From an uncultured Thermogutta sp. (GTDB taxonomy: Bacteria; Planctomycetota; Planctomycetia; Pirellulales; Thermoguttaceae): 64,000 nucleotides of DNA. The position numbers were made by a program, and so were the translations under genes. The stretch covers positions 45,268-109,267 of the forward strand of contig CAKZMM010000189.1 in NCBI GenBank assembly GCA_937128505.1. Reading direction: 5' to 3'. The notes below the pieces were generated by a model. The model did no database searches. It saw only the letters and a program-made list of their open reading frames with translations, and had not been told where the DNA came from. Positions 9,375 through 19,329 of this stretch are shown piece after piece. How positions within the stretch are numbered: the first letter of the stretch is position 1; every line of letters starts with the position of its first letter.

Positions 9375-12300
9375 ATGAACAGTCCCACCGGTATCCCGGC
9401 CCGTTTATCCCGTTTTCCGAGGGGCGTCGCAGCTTTGTCGGTAGTCGCCCTGGGCTTGCTTCTGATGGTCACTGTTTGCGGCGGAGATTGGCGGCCAAGT
9501 ATCCCTCGAACCTCGGGTTTATGGTATGCCTTTCTCGTCGACGGAAAGCCTCTCGGCAGGCTTCCTTCCCGAACAGATTGCATTTCGGAAAGCCCCGTTG
9601 AGGGAGCTCACGAGTGGAATTATGAACGGTGGATCCCAACCTTTTGCGCAGAGGACGTGTGCGAATCCGGTGGCGTAAAGCCCGCAACGATAAGCAGCAG
9701 ACGGTCGGCAGGCAGTCCGGCAAGTAGCCCTGGGACGACTTCCGGGGATCATCAGAGTTCCGAGGGTTGTGGAGCTTCGTCGTACGTGCGTTTTGTTTCC
9801 TATGAAGCCTCAGATAATTTGCCGGAAGCGGGCGAAAACGCTTTTCCGGAAAAAGCACTCAGTGATGTACGCCGTTTGTTGGGTGGTCGACCGGGGTTGT
9901 GTGCCGTTTTGGGAGACGCTCCTGCGACGGGGGTAAAGGCGGTTTTGAAACTGGCGGAAGAAACTCAAGCCCAGATATTTTTCCAATCCCCGGTCGAAGA
10001 AGTTGTCCAAGCGGTCCGCCCGGAGGCCGAGCGGCGCAACCTGCTTGGAACCCGAGTCTTCGTCGATCGCGGGCCCTACGACCGGATTCATCTGGCGGAT
10101 AACCTCGCCGATGCCGTCATTGTGCTATCGTCTGGGCAGACGGCGGGAGCGGTTCCCAGCGAAGACGAACTTCTGCGGGTTATTCGGCCCCATGGATTCG
10201 CTTTTCTTGCTTCGCAGTCGCTCACAAAGCCGACACCCGAGGGAGTGGATTGGTGGACACATCCTTATCACAGGGCAGATAACAACCCGCTTTCCACGGA
10301 TAAGTTGGCCCGATGGCCGTACCGGACGCAATTTCTGGCGGAACCGCTGTTTGTGCCGATGCCGGAGGTTTCGGTGGCGGCCGGGGGAAAAGTCTATCGC
10401 GCCTTTGGGCATATTGCTCACAAAGCCAACCAGAACGCGATGCTCAATACCTTGCTTTGTATCAATGCCTTTAATGGTACCATCTTGTGGCGAAGACCCT
10501 TGCGGGAAAACTTCATGATCCACCGCAATAGCATGGTGGCCACGCCGGAAGCGCTCTACCTTGCGGATAGCGAATCCTGCAAAAAGCTCGATCCTGAAAC
10601 CGGCGAGGTGCTCGATGAAATCGTCATTCCCGAAGGGGTCGCGGATGGAAAAATTTGGAAATGGATGGCGTTGGAGGAGGGCACCTTGTATGCCCTCGTA
10701 GGGGGGCCTGAGGTGAATTGCCCCACGCAGCCTTCGGATACACCGGGTCTAGGTCATTGGCCGTGGGGAATGTGGCCCGGTCATGACTACGCGGACCCAA
10801 AAACCAACTTCGCTTTCGGCCGCACGTTCCTGGCTATCGATCCGACCACGAAGCAGATCCTTTGGCGGCATCACGAGGACGAGTATATCGATGGCCGTGG
10901 CGTATGCATGAATAGCCGGCATATTTTCTTCTTTGTTCCTGAGAAACTGCTTGCCGCTTTGGATCGCACAACGGGACAGGTGGCATGGAGAACCAGCGAT
11001 CCGGAATTGCTCGGGGTGATCGGGCCAAATGGCCGCGCCCAACTTTGGGAAACCGGCTATGCCACTTCCGTGTATTTGAAATGCACGGAGGATATGCTGT
11101 TTTTCGCTGGTCCGCAGCGGAGTCGGCTCGTGGTGATCTCGGCCAAGGACGGCAAGCTGCTGTGGCATCGTCAACCGGGGAATTATCAGCTAGTTCTTCA
11201 CCGCAAGGCGATTTACGCGGTGGGCCCGCAGACGGCGGACGAAGGATGTCTGCTGGATTATTTGACCGGCCAAAAAATCGGTCATCTCCACTCGCGGCGT
11301 GCTTGTACCCGAGCGACCGGAACGATGGACAGCATCTTTTACCGAGCCGCGGAGGGAACAATTCGCGTTGACCTGGCCACGCACACCACACAGCATATCG
11401 CCCCGATGCGTCCGCCGTGCCAGGACGGTGTGATCGTCTCGGATGGTCACCTTTTCTGGGGCCCCTGGATGTGCGGTTGCCAGTTGTCGTTGTACGGGCA
11501 TATCTGCTTGGCGCCTGCGGACCCGAGGGAGTCGACCTCCGGAGCGAATGCTCCGCAGCGAGAGGTCTTTGGAACGCCCGTGGATTCGGGAGCCGGATTT
11601 GACGTTCGCCCCGGCGATTGGCCCACCTATTGCGGCGATAACAGACGTTCGTGCGTGGCAAAGGTAGATATCCCGCAGCAGGTGCAGCCGGCATGGGTCT
11701 TTCAGCCGCCCTCGGCCGTTATGCCGACTGCCCCGGTGATAGCCGGTTCGACGGTGTTCGTCGGGGACCGGGCCGGGGTTCTTCGAGCCCTCGATGCGCA
11801 CAGCGGTCAATTGCGATGGAAGGCCTACACCGGTAGCGCTATTTTCTTCCCACCAGGGGTCGAGTCGGGTCGGGTTTTCGTCGGTTCCGCGGATGGCCGC
11901 GTCTATGCATTCGAAGCGGCATCGGGGCGAAAACTTTGGAGTTACCGTGTGGCACCCGGGCGCCGTTGGATCCCCGTGTATGGAAAATTGATGTCCTCGT
12001 GGCCTGTTGCCGGAGGCGTGGTGGTTCAAGACGGCGTGGTTTACGCGGCAGCAGGCATTACTCATTATGATGGGACGTACGTGGTGGCTTTGGACGCGCG
12101 TAGCGGGGAGCCGCGCTGGGTCAACGCTCGGACCGGAGTCCTCAGCCAAACCGCGCAAAGTGGGATTAGTCTCCAGGGCGAATTATTCATCGAACAAGGG
12201 GAGTTGCGGTTTTTGGGTGGCGGCCTCTATGAGTTAGCGCGATTTGACCTGGCCACGGGCCAGTGCCTTAACGAGCCCAATCATCGGCCCGGGTCTCAGT

Positions 12301-12779
12301 ACCACACGGCCTTTTACGCCTACTACCCGGATTATGGTAAGTACCTGGGGATTGATTACCCTGTAGCTGGGGGCCGGACACTTCGTTACGAAGTCACCTA
12401 CGAGGGGAGCGTCCACTGGCCCGTGGCCCTGCTCGAAGCACTTCCTCCCGGCGTGAAGGAGCCGCAACTACCGATATCGCGATGGCCCCCGCAGCGGCCT
12501 TCCGTGCAACGAAAGGCCGTTTGGCAAGATAAAGAGAATCATCGATTCCGGGCCTGGATACTTAGCCCTGAAATCGTGGTTGGGGCGGCTGAGCAGCCGG
12601 CAACCAATCCGCCCAGGCATTTCCTGGTGGCTTTCCGCGTGAGCGACGGATCGGCCGTTTGGTCGCGAACCGTTCCGGCCGGAGTCGTAAAAGGCGGGCT
12701 GGCCATCGATCAAGATCAGCGCATCGTTGCCGCGCTTGAGGACGGTCGAATCGTTTGTCTCGATCCACAAAAGCCTTGA
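9375..12779 (+). CDS. PQQ-like beta-propeller protein with N-terminal methyltransferase-like domain
   Basis: Large exported or membrane-anchored protein, 1134 residues. ATG 9375 follows GGAGG at 9364-9368. A hydrophobic segment at about 17-35 (VAALSVVALGLLLMVTV) is a signal or anchor. Residues about 155-285 resemble a Rossmann/SAM-methyltransferase fold (LCAVLGDAPATG, QIFFQSPVEEVV, IHLADNLADAVIVLSS, then LLRVIRPHGFAFL), without a clear catalytic motif. From about 310 onward are PQQ-enzyme repeats (FNGTILWRRPL, TGQVAWRTSD, DGKLLWHRQPG, HSGQLRWKAYTG, SGRKLWSYRV, SGEPRWVNARTG, DGSAVWSRTV), probably more than one propeller. No cofactor ligands or substrate can be assigned. Similar fusions are known from planctomycetes (recalled, not searched). 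Confidence 0.8.
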   Translation: MNSPTGIPARLSRFPRGVAALSVVALGLLLMVTVCGGDWRPSIPRTSGLWYAFLVDGKPLGRLPSRTDCISESPVEGAHEWNYERWIPTFCAEDVCESGGVKPATISSRRSAGSPASSPGTTSGDHQSSEGCGASSYVRFVSYEASDNLPEAGENAFPEKALSDVRRLLGGRPGLCAVLGDAPATGVKAVLKLAEETQAQIFFQSPVEEVVQAVRPEAERRNLLGTRVFVDRGPYDRIHLADNLADAVIVLSSGQTAGAVPSEDELLRVIRPHGFAFLASQSLTKPTPEGVDWWTHPYHRADNNPLSTDKLARWPYRTQFLAEPLFVPMPEVSVAAGGKVYRAFGHIAHKANQNAMLNTLLCINAFNGTILWRRPLRENFMIHRNSMVATPEALYLADSESCKKLDPETGEVLDEIVIPEGVADGKIWKWMALEEGTLYALVGGPEVNCPTQPSDTPGLGHWPWGMWPGHDYADPKTNFAFGRTFLAIDPTTKQILWRHHEDEYIDGRGVCMNSRHIFFFVPEKLLAALDRTTGQVAWRTSDPELLGVIGPNGRAQLWETGYATSVYLKCTEDMLFFAGPQRSRLVVISAKDGKLLWHRQPGNYQLVLHRKAIYAVGPQTADEGCLLDYLTGQKIGHLHSRRACTRATGTMDSIFYRAAEGTIRVDLATHTTQHIAPMRPPCQDGVIVSDGHLFWGPWMCGCQLSLYGHICLAPADPRESTSGANAPQREVFGTPVDSGAGFDVRPGDWPTYCGDNRRSCVAKVDIPQQVQPAWVFQPPSAVMPTAPVIAGSTVFVGDRAGVLRALDAHSGQLRWKAYTGSAIFFPPGVESGRVFVGSADGRVYAFEAASGRKLWSYRVAPGRRWIPVYGKLMSSWPVAGGVVVQDGVVYAAAGITHYDGTYVVALDARSGEPRWVNARTGVLSQTAQSGISLQGELFIEQGELRFLGGGLYELARFDLATGQCLNEPNHRPGSQYHTAFYAYYPDYGKYLGIDYPVAGGRTLRYEVTYEGSVHWPVALLEALPPGVKEPQLPISRWPPQRPSVQRKAVWQDKENHRFRAWILSPEIVVGAAEQPATNPPRHFLVAFRVSDGSAVWSRTVPAGVVKGGLAIDQDQRIVAALEDGRIVCLDPQKP

Positions 12780-13195
12780 AATCATCTTCGACCATCGCTG
12801 CAGCACGCGGACTTAAGGCGGCGCTACCGCGGCAGCGTGGTGCAAAGCGGGAAGCGGAAAAGAGTAATACTGGAGCCCCGGATTTTCAGATACACGGCCC
12901 GGCACCCTTGTGCCTCTGGTGCAAATAGCTCGTATTTAAGCTTGCTGTCCGCCGGGGACAGGGTGGCAGATGGTCACGTTTTGTCCTTTGCAGCGATCTC
13001 ATTCCAAGGGGCGAGCGCTCGGCCTGCCTTTGTCAAATGCTCTTGTCCGGCAAGCCGAAATTCTAGCTGAGCTCCAGCGTTTGTCCCGGCGATGGAAGCA
13101 CACGGCCCTTGTCCATGGGACGAATAGAGCGCAGAAGGAATCGGCATTAAAAAAATTTTTCGCGGTGCCAGAACAGATTCCGGTGCACGAGAGGA
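12780..13195. other. 416-bp convergent gap
   Basis: Lies between the PQQ gene stop and the 3' end of the minus-strand membrane protein gene. No T-tract hairpin, repeat or credible ORF was recognised. Confidence 0.5.
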
Positions 13196-13675
13196 TCAAT
13201 TCGCCGGCGGAATCCGATGTTTGCCGTTGGATTGCTCGGGATGCTCCGAGGGTGTAGGCTCCTCTTTCGGTCGGCGTTTCAAAAGACGCATTTGGGCCCG
13301 CAGCTTGGTCTGTTCCAACATCACTTCCTGACGCTGCCGACCGAAATAAGCCTGGGTAGCCAAAATATCCGCTAGGGCAAGCAGGCAAAGCCATAACAGT
13401 AGGATTAAGATGATTCCCCATGTCCCCACGGAAAGCCAAGGAGCAACGCGGAGGCTCATGAGGACCTGAGCAACTACGATCAGCAGTCCGATAACCCCCA
13501 ACATGCCGCTGCTTTGCATCCGCCGGCGGAATTGCCGCTGTCGAAAGTCGCGTTCTGCGGCATTCAGCGTGGTATCCCGAGACGCCATCCGCCAAACGCG
13601 GACGTGCTGAACGAGCATCGCCGCCGCTATTCCCGAGAGTGCGAGTCCGAAAAGAATCGTGATTGACTCGCCCAC
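13196..13675 (-). CDS. Hypothetical membrane protein with coiled-coil tail
   Basis: Unrecognised 159-residue protein. Start is GTG 13675 with AAGGGT about 7 nt upstream. Three hydrophobic helices are visible: about 5-22 (ILFGLALSGIAAAMLV), 57-75 (MLGVIGLLIVVAQVLMSL) and 84-105 (WGIILILLLWLCLLALADI). The first two are separated by a charged stretch rich in Arg (DFRQRQFRRRMQ). A basic, probably coiled-coil C-terminus follows (GRQRQEVMLEQTKLRAQM) and ends in a Pro/Glu-rich tail. The ORF is well preserved with good codon use, so it is likely real. Role unknown. Confidence 0.7.
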   Translation of the reverse strand: MGESITILFGLALSGIAAAMLVQHVRVWRMASRDTTLNAAERDFRQRQFRRRMQSSGMLGVIGLLIVVAQVLMSLRVAPWLSVGTWGIILILLLWLCLLALADILATQAYFGRQRQEVMLEQTKLRAQMRLLKRRPKEEPTPSEHPEQSNGKHRIPPAN

Positions 13676-14011
13676 TGCCGCTACCCTTTAACCGAAGGAG
13701 CCATCGGATGAATCATTGAAATCGTATCGATGATTGAATAAGTCTTCGAAAGGCCTTCGACCAAATTAGAAAACGGAGTTAGCCATCGGCCGTGTTTCCC
13801 CTCAATCGTGGTGAGACGTTTCAGGTGCCGCCCCAATGATGTAGCCATCGACGTGCTTCGCCTCAAGCGTGGTGGCACGACCGTTGCGCTGCGGGCTATG
13901 GCTAGTATAAAAACGGCCTGTGACTAATGCATCTAACCGTGGTATTTCCGCGAAACACGTTTATAGGCAAGATTTCGCAGCCAAGATCTCGCCGGTTCGT
14001 TCGGCGTCAAC
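13676..14011. other. 336-bp gap with a 39-bp direct repeat
   Basis: Upstream region of the small membrane protein gene. A segment starting TAGCCATCG occurs at 13780-13818 and again at 13842-13879, 62 bp apart. Both copies share TAGCCATCG, CCTCAA-CGTGGTG and a final GACG/CACG. The 65-codon minus-strand ORF across it is built from the repeat and is not believed. Confidence 0.7.
13780..13879. repeat. Imperfect direct repeat, 2 x 39 bp, 62-bp period
   Basis: Copies at 13780-13818 and 13842-13879 share TAGCCATCG, then CGTG, then CCTCAANCGTGGTG. They lie 100-200 bp upstream of the minus-strand start at 13675, where a regulator could bind, but no known operator is recognised. Confidence 0.7.
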
Positions 14012-14989
14012 TCATTTAGCCTCGACTAACCATTGGCGGACAACGGTTCCTACTTTTGCTAGGCTTGCTGCCGAACATTGGTCCGGGGTGTCCCCCTGAG
14101 TATGCCACGGCGGGTAATCGAAATCGATGATCACGCAAGCCGGAATTCCGCCTTCATTCCGCAGCATCAGATGGTCATCACGAATCTCATACTTCTGACG
14201 GGGGATGAATTCTCGCACTCCCAACCGCCGCGCAATCGACCAAATGTGCTCCACCAAAGGACGCACTTCTCGCCACCACATGCTGTTGCGCTCCTGGTAG
14301 ATATCCAAATCCTTATCGCCCACCATATCCAGTAGCACGGCCCAGCGGTATTTGGCCTGATACGGTAAGCGACCTTCCCGATATGAGCGGGCAAAATACT
14401 CGGAGCCGATAAAGTAGCGATCTGTCGGGCGAAAAATGAATTCCTCGGCATCGAAAAGTACAAAATCTATCCCGTACCGCACGGGCAAATTCGGTATGTG
14501 GTGAGCCATTTCCATCAGGATGGCCACGCCGCTAGCACCATCATTCGCACCGACGAATATCCCACGCGGATCGACCGGGTCTAACATCGGATACGGGAGT
14601 GTATCATAGTGGGCACAAAGCATGAGCCGTTCCGTGCGATCCGGGAACCATTCCACGATTAGATTCGCCAGCGGAACCGGCGAGCGATCCACGGGATGAA
14701 GAATCTCAAATCGTTGCAAGGTCACCTTTCCCCCGAGGTTTGTGAAATGCCGCTCAAGGAGCTCCTGCTGTGCTTTCATGCCGGGCGAACCGCTCGGCCT
14801 TGGTCCGATGGCACAAAGCTGCTTTAAATAGCCATAAGCTCGTTCGCCGTCGAAAGGCTTCGCATGAGCCACGGAAACGGAGCTTGCTTCGCCGGCCGAA
14901 ATCATCGGATTTTCTGCGATGGTGCCCCCGCAGGACAGACCGAAAGCCGCCAAAACTCCTGAGCAGATCAACCAGCAAACGTTTTTCAT
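14012..14989 (-). CDS. M28-family peptidase / glutaminyl cyclase-like lipoprotein
   Basis: Zinc-dependent aminopeptidase-fold enzyme, probably anchored in an envelope membrane and acting in the periplasm. The start at 14989 is preceded by AGGG; an upstream start at 15058 would bury the signal peptide. The lipobox LSCG puts the lipidated Cys at residue 20. Probable metal ligands are His127 (CAHYDT), Asp150 (GANDGAS), Glu182/183 (FDAEEF), Asp221 (LLDMVGD) and His296 (PPWHTQGDTPD). The WHTxxDTxD ending is typical of the M28/glutaminyl-peptide cyclotransferase group. 325 residues. Peptidase versus cyclase activity cannot be decided from sequence. Confidence 0.88.
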   Translation of the reverse strand: MKNVCWLICSGVLAAFGLSCGGTIAENPMISAGEASSVSVAHAKPFDGERAYGYLKQLCAIGPRPSGSPGMKAQQELLERHFTNLGGKVTLQRFEILHPVDRSPVPLANLIVEWFPDRTERLMLCAHYDTLPYPMLDPVDPRGIFVGANDGASGVAILMEMAHHIPNLPVRYGIDFVLFDAEEFIFRPTDRYFIGSEYFARSYREGRLPYQAKYRWAVLLDMVGDKDLDIYQERNSMWWREVRPLVEHIWSIARRLGVREFIPRQKYEIRDDHLMLRNEGGIPACVIIDFDYPPWHTQGDTPDQCSAASLAKVGTVVRQWLVEAK

Positions 14990-15484
14990 AGCGAACCCTG
15001 CATTAAGATGGTGTCGCGCTGAATCGGTTAGGCGCGCCGGATAGGGTGTTTCCCGCAATCTAGCGTTATTGATCGTAGAAAGGTTCGAATGTTAAACTCT
15101 CAGAGTTGTATTCGCCTTTCGCTTCTTCTGAAGCGCTCCACATTGTACGTGTTTTATTTGGGTTAAACCACCAGCAGCATTCTAAGCTTAGGACGTTATT
15201 CGCACTCCGAACCGATGGACACGGCATTCCGTACCGTTAAACAAGCCACCCGCATGCCCGGTGGAAAGCTAAAGTGAAAAAGCAAACAAAAAGGCGGCAA
15301 GACCTTGTTTTGTTACCGGTGAAAGCTGCGGAGACAATATCCTCAATGGGGTGAGATTTCTCACGCAGATAAAATCGAACCTAAATTTCGGCACGAAACC
15401 GGCGGAGGCCTGTCCGGTTTCCCAAAATCATCAAAGGCTTATCGGGAAATCCGTTAGCTTAAGGCATCGCGAGGCCAAAAACGC
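14990..15484. other. 495-bp divergent gap
   Basis: Between the M28 gene (minus) and the ubiD-type gene (plus). It contains a short palindrome AACTCT-C-AGAGTT (15095-15107) and a perfect hairpin CGCTTC-TTCT-GAAGCG (15120-15135). Neither has a T-tract. They could be operators, but no family is recognised. Confidence 0.5.
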
Positions 15485-17329
15485 ATGGGGTACCGAACAC
15501 TTGCCGAGTGTATCGCCGATCTTCGGGCAATCGGGCAACTCATCCAAATAGATGAGCCGATTGACGCCAATTTGGAGGCAGCGGCTATTCAGCGACGGGT
15601 CTTTGCGGCCGGGGGGCCGGCGATCTACTTTGCCAATGTCAAGAATTGCCGCTTTCCCATGGTCAGCAATCTGTTTGGAACCATGGAGCGAATTCGATAC
15701 ATCTTTCGTGATACCATCGACGGTTTGGCCCGGATCGTGGAGCTGGGAATCGACCCGAAAGACATTATGCGGCGTCCCCGGTTATGGGTCAAAGCCCCGT
15801 TTTGGCTCTGGCGTATGCGCCCGCGAAAGACCCGCTGGGGGCCGGTACTTGCCTGCGAAACCACGATCGATCAACTACCCCAATTGCGATCCTGGCCCAA
15901 AGATGGGGGCGCGTACATCACGTTGCCGCAAGTTTATACGGAGGACCCCGATCGACCCGGATTTGCCCATTCAAACCTCGGGATGTACCGAGTCCAGATC
16001 TCGGGCGGCAAGTACGTCCCGAATTGTCAAATTGGTCTTCATTACCAGATTCATCGTCATATTGCCGTCCATCATGCGGCTGCAATTCGGCGGGGAGCAT
16101 CTTTGAAAGTGAACATCTTCGTGGGCGGCCCCCCTGCGATGACCGTGGCCGCCGTGATGCCGCTACCACCGGATATTAGTGAGGTATCGTTTGCGGGACT
16201 CTTGGCAGGCCACCGTATCCCGATGATTTGCCGACCGGGTGAGCTCCCGATTTCTGCCCAGGCCGACTTTTGCATTACCGGCTATATCGAGCGCGATTTG
16301 CTCCCTGAGGGCCCCTTCGGCGACCATCTGGGCTATTACAGCTTGCAACACGATTTTCCCGTGCTCCGCGTACAGCACGTCTATCATCGGAAGAATGCTA
16401 TTTGGCCTTTCACGGTCGTCGGTCGACCTCCCCAAGAGGATTCCATTTTTGGTGCCTTTATCCACGAATTGGTCGGGCCTGTTGTCCCCAAAGCAATTCC
16501 TGGGGTAAAAGCTGTGCATGCTGTGGATGCTGCCGGGGTACATCCGCTCATGTTGGCGATCGGTAGCGAACGCTACATCCCCTACGAGGATCCCCGACGC
16601 CCACGAGAGCTTTTGACCTTAGCGAATGCCTTGCTGGGTTTCGGCCAGATCTCGTTGACCAAATACCTTTTCATCGTGGCACAAGAGGATAACCCGGAAC
16701 TCGATGTTCGAGATGTGAAGGAATTTCTCAGATGTTTGTTGGAAAGGGTCGATTGGCGCCGGAACCTTCACTTTCATACTTGCACCACCATGGACACGCT
16801 GGATTACACGGGCGAGGCCCTACATGAGGGGTCGAAGCTTGTTGTGGTTGCCGCCGGTCCACCGCGTCGAACTTTACCCGTGGGGATCGATCCGCGAATC
16901 TCCCTGCCGGCAGAATTAGGTTTTCGAAAACCCCGGGTAGTGCTTCCGGGTATCCTTGTCGTGGAAGGGCCGCGCTACAGTCCCGAACGGGGGGGGCCTG
17001 ACCTGGCAGTGTCACGATTCGCTGCCGCGTACAAACGAACCGATGCGATCAACCTTTTTCCGCTTATTGTGGTTGTCGATGACAGCGAGTTTGCAAGCCG
17101 CAATTTGAACAATTTCCTCTGGGTCACTTTTACCCGGAGCAACCCCGCAGCGGATATTTTCGGGATCGAATCCTTCATCGCATATAAACATTGGGGCTGC
17201 TTCGGGTCGCTGGTGATTGATGCCCGCAGTAAACCGCATCATGCTCCGACTTTGGAAGAAGACCCTAATGTGGTGCGGCGGGTCGAGGAACTTGCGGCCC
17301 CAGGACGCCCGCTGCACGGAATCATCTGA
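15485..17329 (+). CDS. UbiD-family decarboxylase
   Basis: Prenylated-FMN-dependent (de)carboxylase family. 614 residues, longer than E. coli UbiD (about 500). The start at 15485 (MGYRTLAECIADLRA) matches the conserved N-terminus of the family, although the ribosome binding site is poor (GAGG about 13 nt upstream). Family marks include the LPEGPFGDHLGYYS block around residue 275, HVYHRKNAIWPFTVVGRPPQEDS, the SNLGMYRVQI arginine segment and TFTRSNPAADI near the C-terminus. No ubiX-type flavin prenyltransferase gene is nearby. The substrate is unknown; the family includes menaquinone/ubiquinone-pathway and aromatic-acid decarboxylases. Confidence 0.88.
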   Translation: MGYRTLAECIADLRAIGQLIQIDEPIDANLEAAAIQRRVFAAGGPAIYFANVKNCRFPMVSNLFGTMERIRYIFRDTIDGLARIVELGIDPKDIMRRPRLWVKAPFWLWRMRPRKTRWGPVLACETTIDQLPQLRSWPKDGGAYITLPQVYTEDPDRPGFAHSNLGMYRVQISGGKYVPNCQIGLHYQIHRHIAVHHAAAIRRGASLKVNIFVGGPPAMTVAAVMPLPPDISEVSFAGLLAGHRIPMICRPGELPISAQADFCITGYIERDLLPEGPFGDHLGYYSLQHDFPVLRVQHVYHRKNAIWPFTVVGRPPQEDSIFGAFIHELVGPVVPKAIPGVKAVHAVDAAGVHPLMLAIGSERYIPYEDPRRPRELLTLANALLGFGQISLTKYLFIVAQEDNPELDVRDVKEFLRCLLERVDWRRNLHFHTCTTMDTLDYTGEALHEGSKLVVVAAGPPRRTLPVGIDPRISLPAELGFRKPRVVLPGILVVEGPRYSPERGGPDLAVSRFAAAYKRTDAINLFPLIVVVDDSEFASRNLNNFLWVTFTRSNPAADIFGIESFIAYKHWGCFGSLVIDARSKPHHAPTLEEDPNVVRRVEELAAPGRPLHGII

Positions 17330-18210
17330 TGCCTTTAGCGGCATCATGCGAAAATATTGGTGGGTGGTCTCGCCGCAACTCATGTGCTGATCATCGGGGA
17401 ATTATGCGACGCGGTTTTTCGCAAATTTTGGGGAGAAGTGCCTCCAAGGACGGGGTTAAAAAAAAGAGGATTTAAGAGAAAGGGTGATAGGCGGAAGCTG
17501 CGATCGAGGCGCGGAAGCTTCGTACGAGGCAGAAGTTTTGTTCCCTGGGGGTGCTAAAGTTCAGAGTAAGGTTCGTTGGGGCCTCCCCAAGCCTCCCCAC
17601 AAAGGTTGGCCCGCGACAGACTGGCAAGAAAACACCCCCTTTGCCTTCATTAATACTCGCACGGCAAATGGAAAGAAACCGAAACACGCTGTCGGTCGCG
17701 AATTGCTCAGGAATTCCTTAAATCTATGAATCTATGTCGACCGCATTTGGTTGCGGAGTAGCATTCATGTTTCGGGGGGTGTCCCATTCTGTTACGATTG
17801 TATGACTGCGAGTGTGTAATGCTTACTACAATTATTAGATAATGATTCTTTGTGATACAATTACAAAAAACTTATCCCTTTGCTTGCCTCAATTACCGGG
17901 CGAGGAGGTTTGTAAGAAATGCTATTATGTTGGTAAATGAATGGTTGATTTTTCAGCTGACTTCAAGTAACCTACTGAAAGATTTCTGTAAACGAGTGCA
18001 AGAATAAGAAACATTTGTTTTCGGTAGACCAGGTGAATTTCAGTTTGAATCGAGTTTATGGATCTTTTTTTACTGGGAGTTAGAGGATTCTTCCGGTACT
18101 GATGGCAGGAGATCCTTCGCCCCAGGATTTCCTTAACTCTAAGAACGATGGCGATCCCATCGTACACCACGGTGTTGTCAGCAGTTTGTTAGTAGAAAGG
18201 TTGTGTTTCC
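17330..18210. other. 881-bp gap, AT-rich leader of cysC
   Basis: No credible gene. A 20-bp tandem pair (GCGGAAGCTGCGATCGAGGC / GCGGAAGCTTCGTACGAGGC) lies at 17491-17530. Base composition drops to AT-rich after about 17750. A possible extended -10 (TGATACAAT, 17853-17861) would give a roughly 340-nt leader before cysC; TTACGA, a 17-bp spacer and TGTAAT just upstream is an alternative. Both promoter readings are weak. Confidence 0.45.
17491..17530. repeat. Tandem repeat, 2 x 20 bp
   Basis: Units at 17491-17510 and 17511-17530 differ at three or so positions. Both begin GCGGAAGCT and end CGAGGC. Non-coding. Confidence 0.75.
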
Positions 18211-18891
18211 GTGGAAAAGCAGTCAGTTTCGTGGCCCAAAGACGACGTCTTGCTTCATTGGCATGAGCATGCCGTTTCGCGCGAAGAGCGCGAGGCTTTG
18301 AATGGTCACCGGGGGTGTGTGATTTGGCTTACCGGGCTAAGTGGTAGCGGTAAAAGCACTTTGGCCAATGTTCTGGACCACCGGCTGTACAGCATGGGCG
18401 TCCGAAGCTTTGTACTGGATGGGGATAACATACGTCATGGACTGAATGCAAGTCCGGCAATCCTCAAGCCTGTGCACGGTGAGGAATTCGCGATGCGTTT
18501 CGGGCTAGGCTTTTCCGCCCAAGACCGTGAGGAGAATATTCGCCGAATCGGTGCCGTGGCCAAGCTTTTCTGTGAGGCCGGCATTATAGCCATCACGGCA
18601 TTCATCAGTCCGTATCGTCGAGACCGCGACCGCGTTCGCGCTACCCTCCGTGAAGGGGATTTTGTTGAGGTGTATTTGAACGCACCCTTGGAAGTGTGCG
18701 AAGCTAGAGATCCGAAAGGGCTGTATCAGAAGGCCCGGCGGGGTGAACTCCGCGGTTTCACGGGAATTGACGACCCCTACGAGCCGCCGGAAAACCCAGA
18801 GCTGGCGTTGAACCCCGCTGATCATTCCCCGGAAGAATTGGCGGAGCAAGTCATAAGTTTCCTGCAAGCCAAGCAAATTCTTAAGAGTTAG
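18211..18891 (+). CDS. cysC: Adenylylsulfate kinase
   Basis: Phosphorylates APS to PAPS, feeding sulfate reduction or sulfation. 226 residues, GTG start with AAAGG 10 nt upstream. The P-loop GLSGSGKST is at 42-50 and DGDNIRHGLN follows as expected. After it the protein carries roughly 17-19 extra residues (ASPAILKPVHGEEFAMRFG) before the conserved GLGFSAQDREENIRRIG block; E. coli-type CysC goes there almost directly. The helix FISPYRRDRDRVR and the lid segment FTGIDDPYEPP are present. No sulfate adenylyltransferase or other cys genes lie in the window, so the source of APS and the purpose (cysteine synthesis or sulfation) are not shown. Confidence 0.93.
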   Translation: MEKQSVSWPKDDVLLHWHEHAVSREEREALNGHRGCVIWLTGLSGSGKSTLANVLDHRLYSMGVRSFVLDGDNIRHGLNASPAILKPVHGEEFAMRFGLGFSAQDREENIRRIGAVAKLFCEAGIIAITAFISPYRRDRDRVRATLREGDFVEVYLNAPLEVCEARDPKGLYQKARRGELRGFTGIDDPYEPPENPELALNPADHSPEELAEQVISFLQAKQILKS

Positions 18892-19329
18892 CGATCGAGG
18901 ACCGCATCAACTGATCTTTATCAGCCGGCAATCCTCCACATAATTTTTTGAGCTGGGGCCTTTTTGCGAGCCGTGCTGCTCACCAACGGAAGCGGAGATA
19001 TGCGGAGACGTATAGTTCAAAAAACGGAAAATTTTCCCCCTAAGCCTGGCGGACAGCTGGATTACGTGGCTAAGGTGAAATCCGCTTCGTAGCTCCGAAC
19101 TCCGCCCCCAACAAAGGTCGTTGGGTTTATTGAAGCAGATCTCGCCTTACTGAAGGGCTTCAGTAAAGTTGCTAGAGCCGGAAAGGCTTACCTTTTGGGC
19201 CTCGTTCGCTAGTGATACGATGCGTTTACTGATGTGCCTTGGCCCTTCGCGGGGCATTCTCATGGTCCGAGCGACTGAGCGATCCTGGAGCCAAGCCGAA
19301 GCCGCCGAAAGCCCGAGCCCTGTTGGTAA
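18892..19329. other. 438-bp convergent gap with palindrome
   Basis: Between cysC and the 3' end of the oxidoreductase gene. It holds a 20-bp near-perfect palindrome TTACTGAAG-GG-CTTCAGTAA at 19147-19166 that could act as a bidirectional transcription end signal, but no T-tract follows on either strand. Nothing else recognised. Confidence 0.5.
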
